61,465 nt of DNA from Flavobacteriaceae bacterium (GTDB lineage: Bacteria; Bacteroidota; Bacteroidia; Flavobacteriales; Flavobacteriaceae), in assembly GCA_021648755.1 (NCBI GenBank), contig JAKISG010000011.1, positions 1 to 61,465 on the forward strand. Reading direction: 5' to 3'. How positions within the stretch are numbered: position 1 is the first letter of the stretch; the number at the start of each line of letters is the position of its first letter. Positions 8,197 to 17,311 of the stretch are shown piece after piece. A program made the translations under genes and the position numbers. The notes under the pieces were generated by a model. That model saw only the letters and a program-made list of their open reading frames with translations. It was not told the origin of the DNA and did not search any database.

Positions 8197-8937
8197 TTAT
8201 GAAATTTCTTTCCAAATATTCCAAGATTTTTCTGCCTGTAACGCTAACATTTCTAGCCCGTTTTTAATTTTTGATTTATTTTCTTTACCTTTTTTTAAAA
8301 ATAAACTCTCTAAAGGATTATAAACCAAATCATATAAAAGATTATTACTATTTATAAATTGATATGGTATGTTAGGACACTCCTCAATTTTAGGATAAGT
8401 TCCTAACGGAGTACAATTAATAATTATACTGTTTTCAAAATGTTTTTTAGTTAAACTTGTATAAGAAATTGTATTTTCATCCTGACAATTTCTAGAGACT
8501 ACGATAAAATCAATATTTAATTTTGTCAAAGCATATTTTACGGCTTTAGTTGCTCCACCATTTCCTAAAATTATTGCTGTCTTATGTTGTTTTTCTAACA
8601 ATGGCTTTAGAGAATTAATAAATCCATAATAATCTGTATTATAGCCTTTTAAATAAATTTTGTTGATTACTTTAACTGTATTAACAGCGCCTATTTTTAC
8701 TGCAGTTACATCTATTTCATCTAAATATTTAAAAATACTTTCTTTGTATGGTATCGTTACATTAAACCCTTTTAAATTTTTAATACTTTTTAAAAAGGCA
8801 GGTAATTTTTCCATATTATCTATATCAAAATTTTCATAAATACACGATAAATTTTCTAATCTAAATTTTTCTGTAAAGTGTTTTTTTGAAAAAGAATAAG
8901 CTATATTTTTACCTAATAAACCAAATTTACATTTCAT
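8197..8937 (-). CDS. aroE: Shikimate dehydrogenase (NADP+)
   Basis: 246-residue enzyme reducing 3-dehydroshikimate to shikimate in aromatic amino-acid synthesis. The substrate pocket is visible as SFS (15-17) for the carboxylate, K65 in NVTIPYKES and D102 in YNTDYYGF, the catalytic Lys-Asp pair. The NADP-binding glycine loop ILGNGGATKAV lies near residue 123-133. It is slightly short for the family. It starts 6 nt after the upstream DUF368 gene on the same strand, so the two form an operon, a pairing seen in other flavobacteria as far as I recall. Confidence 0.94.
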   Translation of the reverse strand: MKCKFGLLGKNIAYSFSKKHFTEKFRLENLSCIYENFDIDNMEKLPAFLKSIKNLKGFNVTIPYKESIFKYLDEIDVTAVKIGAVNTVKVINKIYLKGYNTDYYGFINSLKPLLEKQHKTAIILGNGGATKAVKYALTKLNIDFIVVSRNCQDENTISYTSLTKKHFENSIIINCTPLGTYPKIEECPNIPYQFINSNNLLYDLVYNPLESLFLKKGKENKSKIKNGLEMLALQAEKSWNIWKEIS

Positions 8938-8943
8938 TTTTAA

Positions 8944-9960
8944 TTATTTTTTTATTGTTTTTTCATAAAATTCAATAATAACTAAACTTATAATTCCAAA
9001 TACTATAAAAGTAATTGCTACCCATGTTTCTTGATTATATAAGTTAGGCAAATATCGTTTATAATTTTTTAGAATTTGGTTGCCGTCACTGTCTAAAATA
9101 AATTGATTATTCAGCATTTTATAAACCTTCTCTTTCCAAGGCCAAACATTACCTAAAGAACCACTAATAAAACCAATAATAACAGCAGTAACAATATTGC
9201 GCCATCTTTTTAAGACAAAACCTAAAATATGTGAAGTTACAACTAACCCAAAACCAGACCCTACAGTAAAAATACCGATTATTTTTAAATATTTTAAACT
9301 ATTCTGATCTTGAATAAAATAAAAATCACCAGAAAATACTGCTATAAAAATTTTAGAAAGCATGTTAACAGAATCAACTAAAAGTAAAACATAATTACCT
9401 AATAAAATTAAGATAAACGACCCTGAAAGCCCTGGTAATGTCATACCAGAAACACCAATAATGCCACAAAGAAAAACAAACCAAAGATTGCTATTTTCTT
9501 TGGCAGGAGGTAATAAACTAATAAAAATACCAAATAAAACACCAATAAAAATTGGCAATATACACTTTGAATTGTAATCTTTAAATTTTTTAGCAATGTA
9601 ATAAATAGATCCGATTATTAACCCAAAAAATAGACTCCAAACATAGAGTTCGTGTGATTTAATAAAATAATCCAAAATTAAGGAAACACTAAAATAACTA
9701 AATAGACTACCCGAAAATAAAATCAGTAAAAATTTACCATTTATATAATTAAAAAAACTTTTAAACCTACCATTAAATAATAATTTAAAAGCTATTGTAT
9801 TTATTCTTTTTAATGAAAAAATTAACTCCTCATAAAAACCAGTAACAAAAGCAACAATACCACCAGAAACACCTGGGATTTTATTTGCCCCACCCATTGC
9901 TAAGCCTTTAATGAAAAGCAAAACTCTATTCGTTAATGTTCTTGTTTTTTGAAATTCCAT
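8944..9960 (-). CDS. DUF368 membrane protein, PopT-type undecaprenyl-phosphate translocase
   Basis: 338-residue polytopic inner-membrane protein with about eight or nine hydrophobic segments. The N-terminal signature MGGANKIPGVSGGIVAFVTG and its internal echo GVSGMTLPGLSGSFILILLG (around residue 170-190) are the twin re-entrant motifs of DUF368. Members of this family (PopT) have been shown to return the C55 lipid carrier undecaprenyl phosphate to the cytoplasmic face, recycling it for wall and surface-polymer synthesis. That role fits a genome with lipid-linked glycan genes (see 36058-36666), but here it is inferred from family only. First gene of an operon with aroE. Confidence 0.88.
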   Translation of the reverse strand: MEFQKTRTLTNRVLLFIKGLAMGGANKIPGVSGGIVAFVTGFYEELIFSLKRINTIAFKLLFNGRFKSFFNYINGKFLLILFSGSLFSYFSVSLILDYFIKSHELYVWSLFFGLIIGSIYYIAKKFKDYNSKCILPIFIGVLFGIFISLLPPAKENSNLWFVFLCGIIGVSGMTLPGLSGSFILILLGNYVLLLVDSVNMLSKIFIAVFSGDFYFIQDQNSLKYLKIIGIFTVGSGFGLVVTSHILGFVLKRWRNIVTAVIIGFISGSLGNVWPWKEKVYKMLNNQFILDSDGNQILKNYKRYLPNLYNQETWVAITFIVFGIISLVIIEFYEKTIKK

Positions 9961-10304
9961 TTTATAAACTGAACAACCTTAATTCGTTTTAATACCTAGT
10001 TATGACCTCTCTTCTGTACAAATCTATTCCGCATGTCTATTATTTTATTCTATTTATATAAATTCGGTAAAAACTAGACTACTCTAAACTGACTTCATTT
10101 TTTGAATAATTGTCCGAATATTTTTCACATAATTAATCTGTAAAATACAGAAAATTTAGGATATATTCCATTTTTAAGCACTCTTTTTTTTTACAACATT
10201 AAAAAGATTTCTAATTTAATAGTTTAAATAGAATTCAAGTTTTAATTAATCTAAAATAAATTTAGTTTAGGTATATTTGTTCTTTATTCTATTTTTTTAC
10301 TAAA
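9961..10304 (+). other. Divergent intergenic region, no gene seen
   Basis: 344 nt between the DUF368/aroE operon and the cyclophilin gene. It contains stops in all frames and no recognisable gene remnant. The only clear signal is the -7 element TATATTTG at 10272-10279. A short dyad CTGTA-AAA-TACAG occurs around 10138-10150; significance unknown. Confidence 0.5.
10272..10279 (+). promoter_or_regulatory. -7 element TATATTTG for the cyclophilin gene
   Basis: Exact TAnnTTTG match 25 nt before the ATG at 10305. It would drive the cyclophilin gene and probably the YebC gene 12 nt downstream. Confidence 0.55.
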
Positions 10305-11033
10305 ATGAAATTTATTTATCTTTTTTTTATTAATTTTCTTTTATTAATTTCTTGTAAAAAAGAAAAAATTAATAATGATGTATATAAACACAATACGTTA
10401 AAATCTAAAAAAATAAAAGATACGCTAATAAAAACTTCTAGAAATACAATTAATAAATTTAATGAATCAAAAATTAAAAGAGATACTTTAAATGATAAAA
10501 ATGCCATTGCTTTTTTTACAGAATATGGTAAACAAAATACAGAAAATAAAGTCCGTTTTAAAACTCGATTAGGAGATATTATTATTAAATTATATGCAGA
10601 CACTCCTTTACATAGAGCAAATTTTATTTTTTTAACCAAAAAAGAATATTTTAATACTACTTGCTTTCACAGAGTAGTTCCAAATTTTATTATACAAGGC
10701 GGAAATTCTGAAAATAGATCTACTGCAATATTTAGAAATAAATACAAACAATATTTATTACCTGCCGAATTTAGAAAAAAAAGAAAGCACAAAAAAGGCA
10801 TTATTGCACAGGCAAGAGATTGGGAGTATAACCCCGAAAAAAAATCAACTCCTTTTGAATTTTACTTTGTATTAAACCAAAGAGGAGAGCATCATTTAGA
10901 TAATGAACATACCGTTTTTGGAGAAGTAGTCAAAGGAATGTCTGTAATTAATGAAATTTCAAAATTAAAAGCAGGAAATGACGAATGGCCTTATAATGAT
11001 GTCTATATTAAAGCTGAAATAATTAACGAATAA
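10305..11033 (+). CDS. Cyclophilin-type peptidyl-prolyl isomerase lipoprotein
   Basis: 242-residue exported lipoprotein. The signal peptide ends in the lipobox LLISC with lipidated C17, followed by a Lys/Asn-rich linker to about residue 80. The cyclophilin domain then begins RFKTRLGDIIIKLYADTPLHRANF and contains the catalytic arginine motif FHRVVPNFIIQGG and the downstream pocket QARDWEYNP and FYFVLNQRGEHHLDNEHTVFGEVV. It should catalyse proline isomerisation during protein folding at the cell envelope. The yebC-type gene follows 12 nt later, suggesting co-transcription though no functional link is evident. Confidence 0.92.
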   Translation: MKFIYLFFINFLLLISCKKEKINNDVYKHNTLKSKKIKDTLIKTSRNTINKFNESKIKRDTLNDKNAIAFFTEYGKQNTENKVRFKTRLGDIIIKLYADTPLHRANFIFLTKKEYFNTTCFHRVVPNFIIQGGNSENRSTAIFRNKYKQYLLPAEFRKKRKHKKGIIAQARDWEYNPEKKSTPFEFYFVLNQRGEHHLDNEHTVFGEVVKGMSVINEISKLKAGNDEWPYNDVYIKAEIINE

Positions 11034-11045
11034 ATAAAATAAAAT

Positions 11046-11759
11046 ATGGGTAGAGCATTTGAATTTAGAAAAGCAAGAAAAATGAAACGCTGGTCAGCAA
11101 TGGCAAAAACTTTTACACGTATTGGTAAAGATATTGTTATGGCTGTAAAAGACGGAGGCTCAAACCCCGAAGTAAACGCTAGACTTCGTGCTGTAATTCA
11201 AAATGCAAAAGCAGCAAATATGCCTTTAACAAACGTAGAACGTGCTATTAAAAAAGCAACTGATAAAGACCAAGCAGCTTATAAAGAAGTGCTTTTTGAA
11301 GGCTATGCCCCTCACGGAATTGCAATTTTAGTAGAAACAGCAACCGATAACAATAATAGAACCGTAGCAAACGTACGTGCCTGTTTTAATAAGTGCAATG
11401 GTACATTTGGAACTTCAGGTTCTGTAGTTTTTATCTTTGATAGAACCTGTAATTTTAGAATTGAAAAAAACGACGCATTAGATTTAGAAGAATTGGAACT
11501 TGATTTAATGGACTTTGAAGTCGAAGAAATTTTTAATGATGAAGACGGTATTATTATTTACGCTCCTTTTGACCAATTTGGAGGCGTTCAAAATTATCTA
11601 GAAAAGCATAAGTTCGAAATATTATCATCTGGCTTTGAAAGAATACCAACAACCACTAAAAAAATATCAAAAGAACAACAAACAGATGTTGAAAAATTAC
11701 TAGAACGTTTAGAAGACGATGATGACGTACAGCACGTTTATCATAATATGGAAATGTAG
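11046..11759 (+). CDS. YebC/PmpR family transcription/translation regulator
   Basis: 237-residue cytoplasmic protein beginning MGRAFEFRKARKMKRWSAMAKTFTRIGK, with the usual YebC core ARLRAVIQNAKAANMPLTNVERAIKKA and GHxI-like strand GYAPHGIAILVETATDNNNRT. Family members have been reported as DNA-binding regulators and, more recently, as ribosome-associated factors easing translation of proline stretches. Which applies here cannot be decided. Convergent with the NhaC gene, whose stop is 19 nt away. Confidence 0.93.
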   Translation: MGRAFEFRKARKMKRWSAMAKTFTRIGKDIVMAVKDGGSNPEVNARLRAVIQNAKAANMPLTNVERAIKKATDKDQAAYKEVLFEGYAPHGIAILVETATDNNNRTVANVRACFNKCNGTFGTSGSVVFIFDRTCNFRIEKNDALDLEELELDLMDFEVEEIFNDEDGIIIYAPFDQFGGVQNYLEKHKFEILSSGFERIPTTTKKISKEQQTDVEKLLERLEDDDDVQHVYHNMEM

Positions 11760-11778
11760 TCTTTTAATGATTGTCTTT

Positions 11779-13254
11779 TTAACTCTTTTTTAGTTGTTTA
11801 ATTTTAATAGAAAAAGCAGCAAAAAACAAAGTCATAAACGGACTCAACCAATTAAAAATAGCAAATGCAAAATACTCAGTTACCCCTACTCCAAGAACTC
11901 CCGATTGGTACGCGCCACAAGTATTCCAAGGAATTAAAACCGAAGTAACTGTACCAGAATCTTCTAAAGTTCTACTCAAATTTTCGGGTGATAGGCCTTT
12001 ATCTTCATAAGCTTTCTTAAACATCTTACCAGGTATTACTATTGCCAAATATTGATCGGAAGCGATAACATTAAGACCCAGGCAACTTGCAACGGTACTT
12101 GCAAACAAACCAAAAATACTAGTTGCAAAACTCAATAATACTTTTGTAATTCTTGCTAGCGCCCCAATAGCATCCATTATTCCTCCAAACACCATAGCAC
12201 TAATAATCAAATAAATAGTCCAAAGCATTCCTTTCATTCCTCCTGCATTATATAACCTTTTTAATTTAGGATTATCTGTGGGTAGTTCTGTATCTATAAA
12301 TATAGCGTTAAAAATAGATTTAACAGAAGACGAAGACATGCTATTAAGTAAACTTCCTTGAAAAACAAATGCAAAAATAACCGCTATTAAAACACCAACA
12401 GTTAATGCAATTAGAGGCTTTGTCTTAAGTAAAATTAAACCAACTACTGTAAAAGGCACTATAAATAAATATGGTGTAATATAAAACGTCTCTTTTAAAG
12501 TACTCATTAACTGGCTTATTTGATTTGTTTCACCAATTGGTTTTATAACTATATTCATACTAACAAACCCAAAAAATATTAAAGTGATAATAATGGTAGG
12601 AATCGTCGTAATTGCCATATACCTAATATGTGCATACAAATCTGTTCCTGCCATTGCAGGAGCAAGATTAGTTGTATCACTTAAAGGAGACATTTTATCT
12701 CCAAAATATGCTCCCGAAATTACAGCACCTGCAATCATTCCTGGAGATATTCCAAAAGCAGAGCCTATACCAATTAAAGCAATACCAACTGTTGCTGATG
12801 TAGTCCAAGAACTACCCGTTGCCAAAGAGACGATAATAGCAATAATAACTGATAATGGTAAAAATATCTCTGGATTAATAATTTGTAATCCATAATAAAC
12901 CATTGCAGGAATCACACCACTAACTTTCCAAGTTCCTGCTAGTGCACCAACTAAAAATAATATTAAAATTGGTACAAAAACACTCTGTAAATTTTCAAAA
13001 ACCTCAGAAAGCATTCTTTTTAAAGAAACTTTATTAAACAAACCTACAATAGTAGCAACAAACCCAGAAATTAACAATATAAAATGATTAGAATATTCTC
13101 CCAATAACTCTCCTTTCGCAAACTTTATATTATAACCTAAAAAAAACATTAAAAATAGAACAGGAATTAATGCTTCCCAAATATTTAACGCTTTATTACT
13201 CACTATTTTTTGACCATTTACATCTATTTTAGAAAATTGCTCTTTGTTTGCCAT
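11779..13254 (-). CDS. nhaC: NhaC-family Na+/H+ antiporter
   Basis: 491-residue inner-membrane protein with about eleven hydrophobic helices. It carries the NhaC core ATGSSWTTSATVGIALIGIG (around residue 145) and SGAYFGDKMSPLSDTTNLAPAMAG (around 182-205), where the acidic and polar residues line the transport path, plus a C-terminal GVLGVGVTEYFAFAIFNW repeat element. Expected to exchange Na+ for H+ and help pH or salt homeostasis, consistent with a marine flavobacterium. Single-gene unit, divergent from hutU with about 100 nt between starts. Confidence 0.92.
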   Translation of the reverse strand: MANKEQFSKIDVNGQKIVSNKALNIWEALIPVLFLMFFLGYNIKFAKGELLGEYSNHFILLISGFVATIVGLFNKVSLKRMLSEVFENLQSVFVPILILFLVGALAGTWKVSGVIPAMVYYGLQIINPEIFLPLSVIIAIIVSLATGSSWTTSATVGIALIGIGSAFGISPGMIAGAVISGAYFGDKMSPLSDTTNLAPAMAGTDLYAHIRYMAITTIPTIIITLIFFGFVSMNIVIKPIGETNQISQLMSTLKETFYITPYLFIVPFTVVGLILLKTKPLIALTVGVLIAVIFAFVFQGSLLNSMSSSSVKSIFNAIFIDTELPTDNPKLKRLYNAGGMKGMLWTIYLIISAMVFGGIMDAIGALARITKVLLSFATSIFGLFASTVASCLGLNVIASDQYLAIVIPGKMFKKAYEDKGLSPENLSRTLEDSGTVTSVLIPWNTCGAYQSGVLGVGVTEYFAFAIFNWLSPFMTLFFAAFSIKIKQLKKS

Positions 13255-13355
13255 ATAAGTATATATAAAGTGTAATAATACTGAAATTTAATGAAACTTT
13301 AAAATTTATTATCATTTCTATTCTAATTCTACTATTTTTACATTTTTAAAAAAAG

Positions 13356-15563
13356 ATGTACAATAAATTACCTAAGTTAGAACCCGAAGATTTTTATTTT
13401 AATGAACAAGGTTATCGTGTCTTTACAGAAAAATATCATCTAAAAAGAGGTCATTGTTGTAAAAGTGGCTGTAAGCATTGTCCGTTTGGATATGATAAAA
13501 AATCCGATTCTTTTAGTAAAAAAATAATGGAACAAGTAAATGTAACCCAAAAAAATATGACAACTTTTAAAAACCAAATAACACAAGGCATACCAATAGA
13601 ATTACCACATACAAAACCGTATGACAAAACTATAAATCATGCACCAAAACGAAAAGATATTTTAAATGTAGAAGAAAAAAAATTAGCCATTCAAAACGCA
13701 TTACGTTATTTTGATAAAAAACACCATTTAATTTTAGCCAAAGAATTTGCACAAGAATTAAAAAATTATGGACGTATTTATATGTATCGATTTAGACCAG
13801 ATTACGAACAATATGCAAGGCCGATAAATGAATACCCTGCAAAAACACAACAAGCAGCTGCTATTATGCATATGATTCAAAACAATCTAAATTATGCTGT
13901 TGCACAACACCCACATGAACTAATTACTTATGGTGGCAATGGTGCTGTTTTTCAAAATTGGGCACAATATTTATTAACTATGCAATACCTTTCTCAAATG
14001 ACCGAAGAACAAACCTTAGTTATGTATTCTGGTCATCCGCTTGGACTATTTCCATCACATACAAATGCGCCTAGAGTTGTGATTACTAATGGTATGATGA
14101 TTCCGAATTACTCTAAACAAGATGATTGGGAAAAATTCAACGCTCTAGGTGTAACACAATATGGACAAATGACAGCAGGTAGTTATATGTATATTGGTCC
14201 ACAAGGTATTGTGCACGGTACAACAATTACAGTGTTAAATGCAGGAAGAAAAATTTCCAAAAATGGAGAAAATTTAGCGGGGAAATTATTTCTAACCTCT
14301 GGGCTTGGTGGCATGTCTGGTGCACAACCAAAAGCAGGAAATATTGCAGGTTGTATCACTGTTTGCGCCGAAATAAATCCAAAAGCAGTACATACACGTC
14401 ATTCACAAAAATGGGTAGATGAATTTTATACCGACTTAGACACATTAACTAAAAGAGTAAGATCTGCAAAAAAGAAGAAAGAAATTGTATCTATAGCCTA
14501 TCAAGGAAATGTCGTTGATCTTTGGGAAAAATTTGATAAAGAAAATATTTTTATAGATTTAGGAAGTGATCAAACCTCATTACATAACCCTTGGGCTGGC
14601 GGATATTACCCAGTAGATTTATCCTATAAAAATGCCAATATAATGATGACTGAAAATCCGAAATTGTTTAAAGAAAAAGTACACGAATCTTTACGAAGGC
14701 AAACAGACTCTATAAATAAGCACACTGCAAAAGGCACATATTTCTTTGATTACGGAAACGCTTTTTTATTAGAAGCATCTCGCGCTGGAGCAAATATTAA
14801 ATCAGATAATACACCTAACGGATTTAAATACGCAAGTTATGTAGAAGACATCATGGGACCTATGTGTTTTGATTATGGCTTTGGACCATTTAGATGGGTT
14901 TGTACTTCAGCTAACGCTAAAGACTTAGATAAAACAGATGAAATTGCATCTGCTGTTTTAGCAACCTTAATAAAAACATCGCCTAAAGAAATTCAACAAC
15001 AAATGGCTGATAATTTACAGTGGATTAAAGGTGCTAAAGAAAATAATTTAGTAGTAGGGTCTCAAGCACGTATCTTATATGCAGATGCCGAAGGACGACT
15101 AAAAATTGCAAAAGCATTTAATGATGCCATTAAAAATGGAAGTATTTCTGCTCCTATTGTATTAGGTAGAGATCATCATGATGTTTCTGGAACAGATTCC
15201 CCATATCGAGAAACGGCAAATATTTACGATGGCTCTCAATTTACGGCAGATATGGCAATCCAAAATGTAATAGGTGATAGTTTTAGAGGAGCGACTTGGG
15301 TCTCTATTCACAATGGTGGCGGTGTTGGTTGGGGAGAAGTCATAAATGGCGGTTTTGGCATGGTTCTTGACGGCTCTAATGAAGCAGAAAGTCGATTAAA
15401 AGCAATGCTCTTTTGGGATGTTAATAATGGTATTGGAAGAAGAAATTGGGCAAGAAATAAAGCCGCTATTTTTACAGCAAAAAAAGCCATGAATATGGAG
15501 CCTAATTTAAAAATTACCATTCCGAATTTAGTCGATAGCCATTTATTAGAAAATTTATTTTAA
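13356..15563 (+). CDS. hutU: Urocanate hydratase with an N-terminal Cys-rich DUF5522 domain
   Basis: 735 residues. From about M68 onward this is urocanate hydratase, which converts urocanate to imidazolone propionate in histidine breakdown: NAD+ loop GLGGMSGAQPKAG, and the catalytic-cysteine region FGPFRWVCTS. The enzyme portion has the long form common in Bacteroidota. Residues 1-50 are a separate small domain matching DUF5522: LEPEDFYFNEQGYRVFTEKYH, then HCCKSGCKHCPFG, a C-C-x3-C-x2-C cluster that could bind metal or Fe-S. The frame is open throughout, so the two are fused. An internal ATG at 13557 (MTTFKNQ) could still give the plain enzyme. No other hut gene is adjacent. Confidence 0.93.
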   Translation: MYNKLPKLEPEDFYFNEQGYRVFTEKYHLKRGHCCKSGCKHCPFGYDKKSDSFSKKIMEQVNVTQKNMTTFKNQITQGIPIELPHTKPYDKTINHAPKRKDILNVEEKKLAIQNALRYFDKKHHLILAKEFAQELKNYGRIYMYRFRPDYEQYARPINEYPAKTQQAAAIMHMIQNNLNYAVAQHPHELITYGGNGAVFQNWAQYLLTMQYLSQMTEEQTLVMYSGHPLGLFPSHTNAPRVVITNGMMIPNYSKQDDWEKFNALGVTQYGQMTAGSYMYIGPQGIVHGTTITVLNAGRKISKNGENLAGKLFLTSGLGGMSGAQPKAGNIAGCITVCAEINPKAVHTRHSQKWVDEFYTDLDTLTKRVRSAKKKKEIVSIAYQGNVVDLWEKFDKENIFIDLGSDQTSLHNPWAGGYYPVDLSYKNANIMMTENPKLFKEKVHESLRRQTDSINKHTAKGTYFFDYGNAFLLEASRAGANIKSDNTPNGFKYASYVEDIMGPMCFDYGFGPFRWVCTSANAKDLDKTDEIASAVLATLIKTSPKEIQQQMADNLQWIKGAKENNLVVGSQARILYADAEGRLKIAKAFNDAIKNGSISAPIVLGRDHHDVSGTDSPYRETANIYDGSQFTADMAIQNVIGDSFRGATWVSIHNGGGVGWGEVINGGFGMVLDGSNEAESRLKAMLFWDVNNGIGRRNWARNKAAIFTAKKAMNMEPNLKITIPNLVDSHLLENLF

Positions 15564-15599
15564 CAAAAAACATTCAATTCATATTTTAAAATTTTAACT

Positions 15600-16445
15600 A
15601 TGTACCCTAAATTAAAAACCATTAAAATTACAACCCTATTATTACTTGTTTTTTCATTATCAACAATTTTTGCACAAGATATTATTACCAAAAAAGACGG
15701 TGAAAAATTAAAAGTAATTATTGAAGAAGTAACTAAAAATAGTATTAAATATGTTGATTTTAAAGATCAAAACGGCGTACTATTCACTATTGATAAAGCA
15801 TTAATTAGCGAAGTAGAATTTGCTCATGGAAAAAAATTAAATATAAAAAATCCAGAAGAAAACCCACATTATTTTGCAGATGATAAAATAAATAATTATA
15901 TGCTTAACTTTTCTGCTCTTGGAGGAAACACTTTAGGCTTGGCTTACGAAAGAGTTCTAAAACCTGGACAATCAATTATGGCAGAAGTAAAAGTTTATGG
16001 AGTAGGTATTAAATCAAGGTTTGAAGACAGCCGTAATGGTTTTGGTATAGATTTTTCTTATCGCCTAAAAACAAAATCTCTTTTTAGCAATAATTCACAT
16101 CGACCTAAACACATATTTCATGGCGCTTATTTTGCACCAGTAATTAGCTTTAGTAGTGGAAAAATAACTTACAATGACTACTTTGATGGTACCAGTGCAA
16201 ATAACCTCATCTCTTTTAAACATAATGTTTTTCTTTTTGGTATTCAATACGGTAAACAATGGGTTTTACAGAAAAAAGTAACTGTTGATGCATCGGTAGG
16301 CTTTCACTACTATGTTGGTGATGATAATCTTAATGATTACGAGCCACTTAGGTTAGGTAATATGATTGGTAGTAATAATAAATTATTTGGTTTTAATTTA
16401 AGAATTGGGCTTCTTGGAGGAAAGAGTATTGTTAAAAAACCTTAA
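15600..16445 (+). CDS. Secreted protein, probable outer-membrane beta-barrel
   Basis: 281 residues with a signal peptide cut after TIFAQ (about residue 25). Residues 26-75 form a small beta-rich region containing DIITKKDGEKLKVIIEEVTKNSIKYVDF, seen at the front of many Bacteroidota exported proteins that sense or decorate with a strand-rich fold. The remainder alternates hydrophobic and polar residues with aromatic girdles (MLNFSALGGNTLGLAYERV, GFNLRIGLLGG), as expected for an 8- to 10-stranded barrel. Specific function unknown. Lies 37 nt after hutU, so possibly transcribed with it; no functional link evident. Confidence 0.7.
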   Translation: MYPKLKTIKITTLLLLVFSLSTIFAQDIITKKDGEKLKVIIEEVTKNSIKYVDFKDQNGVLFTIDKALISEVEFAHGKKLNIKNPEENPHYFADDKINNYMLNFSALGGNTLGLAYERVLKPGQSIMAEVKVYGVGIKSRFEDSRNGFGIDFSYRLKTKSLFSNNSHRPKHIFHGAYFAPVISFSSGKITYNDYFDGTSANNLISFKHNVFLFGIQYGKQWVLQKKVTVDASVGFHYYVGDDNLNDYEPLRLGNMIGSNNKLFGFNLRIGLLGGKSIVKKP

Positions 16446-16639
16446 TTTTATCAGCCACCTTCTTCTCCGTTACCCATTAAATGCTAATGCTCTTGAAAAT
16501 TATTTTAATGAATTATTTGTCATAGATTATCAAATCTGTAGTACTTAATTTCTCCTAAAAACTAATCACTAAAAAAATAGAAAAATTTTCTCGGCACAAT
16601 ATTTGTGTTAAAATAATTAAATATTTTAATATAAAAATC

Positions 16640-17134
16640 ATGAAAAAATTTAAATTTTTAATATACACCTCACTAGTATTTATACTTTTAGTCTCTTGTG
16701 TCTCTGTAGATGTTACCTCTAATTACGACAGCAAAACAGATTTTAGCAAATATAAAACCTTTGCTTTTTACAAAAAAGGAATCGACAAATCTAAAATATC
16801 TGATATTGATAAAAAAAGAATTTTAAGAGCAATTGAATCTGAATTAATTGAAAAAGGAATGACAAAATCAAGCCACCCAGATATTTTGGTAAGTATTTTT
16901 ACCAAATCACAAAAATATGTAGATGAATATAATAATATGTATTGGCATGACAACTATTCAGAATATGTTGAAGGCACTTTATTTATTGACTTAATAGCTT
17001 CTAAAAATAAAACTTTACTCTGGCAAGGAGTTGGCAAAGGTATGCTAAATACAAGTAAAAAAGTAAAGGAAAAAGAAGCACGAATTAATGAGTTTGTTGC
17101 CGAAATTATGAAAGTCTACCCTCCCTCCTATTAA
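16640..17134 (+). CDS. DUF4136 lipoprotein
   Basis: 164-residue lipoprotein: signal peptide ending FILLVSC (C20), then the DUF4136 domain with its typical opening VTSNYDSKTDFSKYKTFAFY and central DILVSIFTKSQ and TLFIDLIASKNKTLLWQGVGKG. Family members are envelope lipoproteins of unknown function widespread in Bacteroidota and Proteobacteria. A near-consensus -7 element (AATATTTG, one mismatch) lies about 35 nt upstream. Stands alone. Confidence 0.85.
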   Translation: MKKFKFLIYTSLVFILLVSCVSVDVTSNYDSKTDFSKYKTFAFYKKGIDKSKISDIDKKRILRAIESELIEKGMTKSSHPDILVSIFTKSQKYVDEYNNMYWHDNYSEYVEGTLFIDLIASKNKTLLWQGVGKGMLNTSKKVKEKEARINEFVAEIMKVYPPSY

Positions 17135-17286
17135 CTAACTATTTTAATAAAAATGCAAGTTTATTTGGTAGTCAAAAATGATTCTTAATTTAAAAATATA
17201 TGCTATTTTAGACTTCATTTTAAGCTTTTTAAATTTTCTAATATTTTAAATATAAGTAAATATTTTTTTTATTCAAGTATTCTATT

Positions 17287-17294
17287 TACTTTTG
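17287..17294 (+). promoter_or_regulatory. -7 element TACTTTTG of the NAD-salvage-like operon
   Basis: Exact TAnnTTTG match ending 16 nt before the ATG at 17311. Its last four bases are the first four of the palindrome at 17291-17311, so a bound protein would block polymerase. No clear -33 element upstream. Confidence 0.65.
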
Positions 17295-17311
17295 TGTAAA
17301 ATTTACACAAA
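17291..17311 (+). promoter_or_regulatory. Perfect 21-bp palindromic operator candidate
   Basis: Arms TTTGTGTAAA and TTTACACAAA flank a single A; all ten positions pair. It runs from inside the -7 element through the probable transcription start to the A of the ATG. Its size suits a dimeric repressor. NrtR, a Nudix-related regulator of NAD genes that responds to ADP-ribose, is a reasonable candidate family, but no regulator gene is present in the window and I have not matched this to a known motif. Confidence 0.7.
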
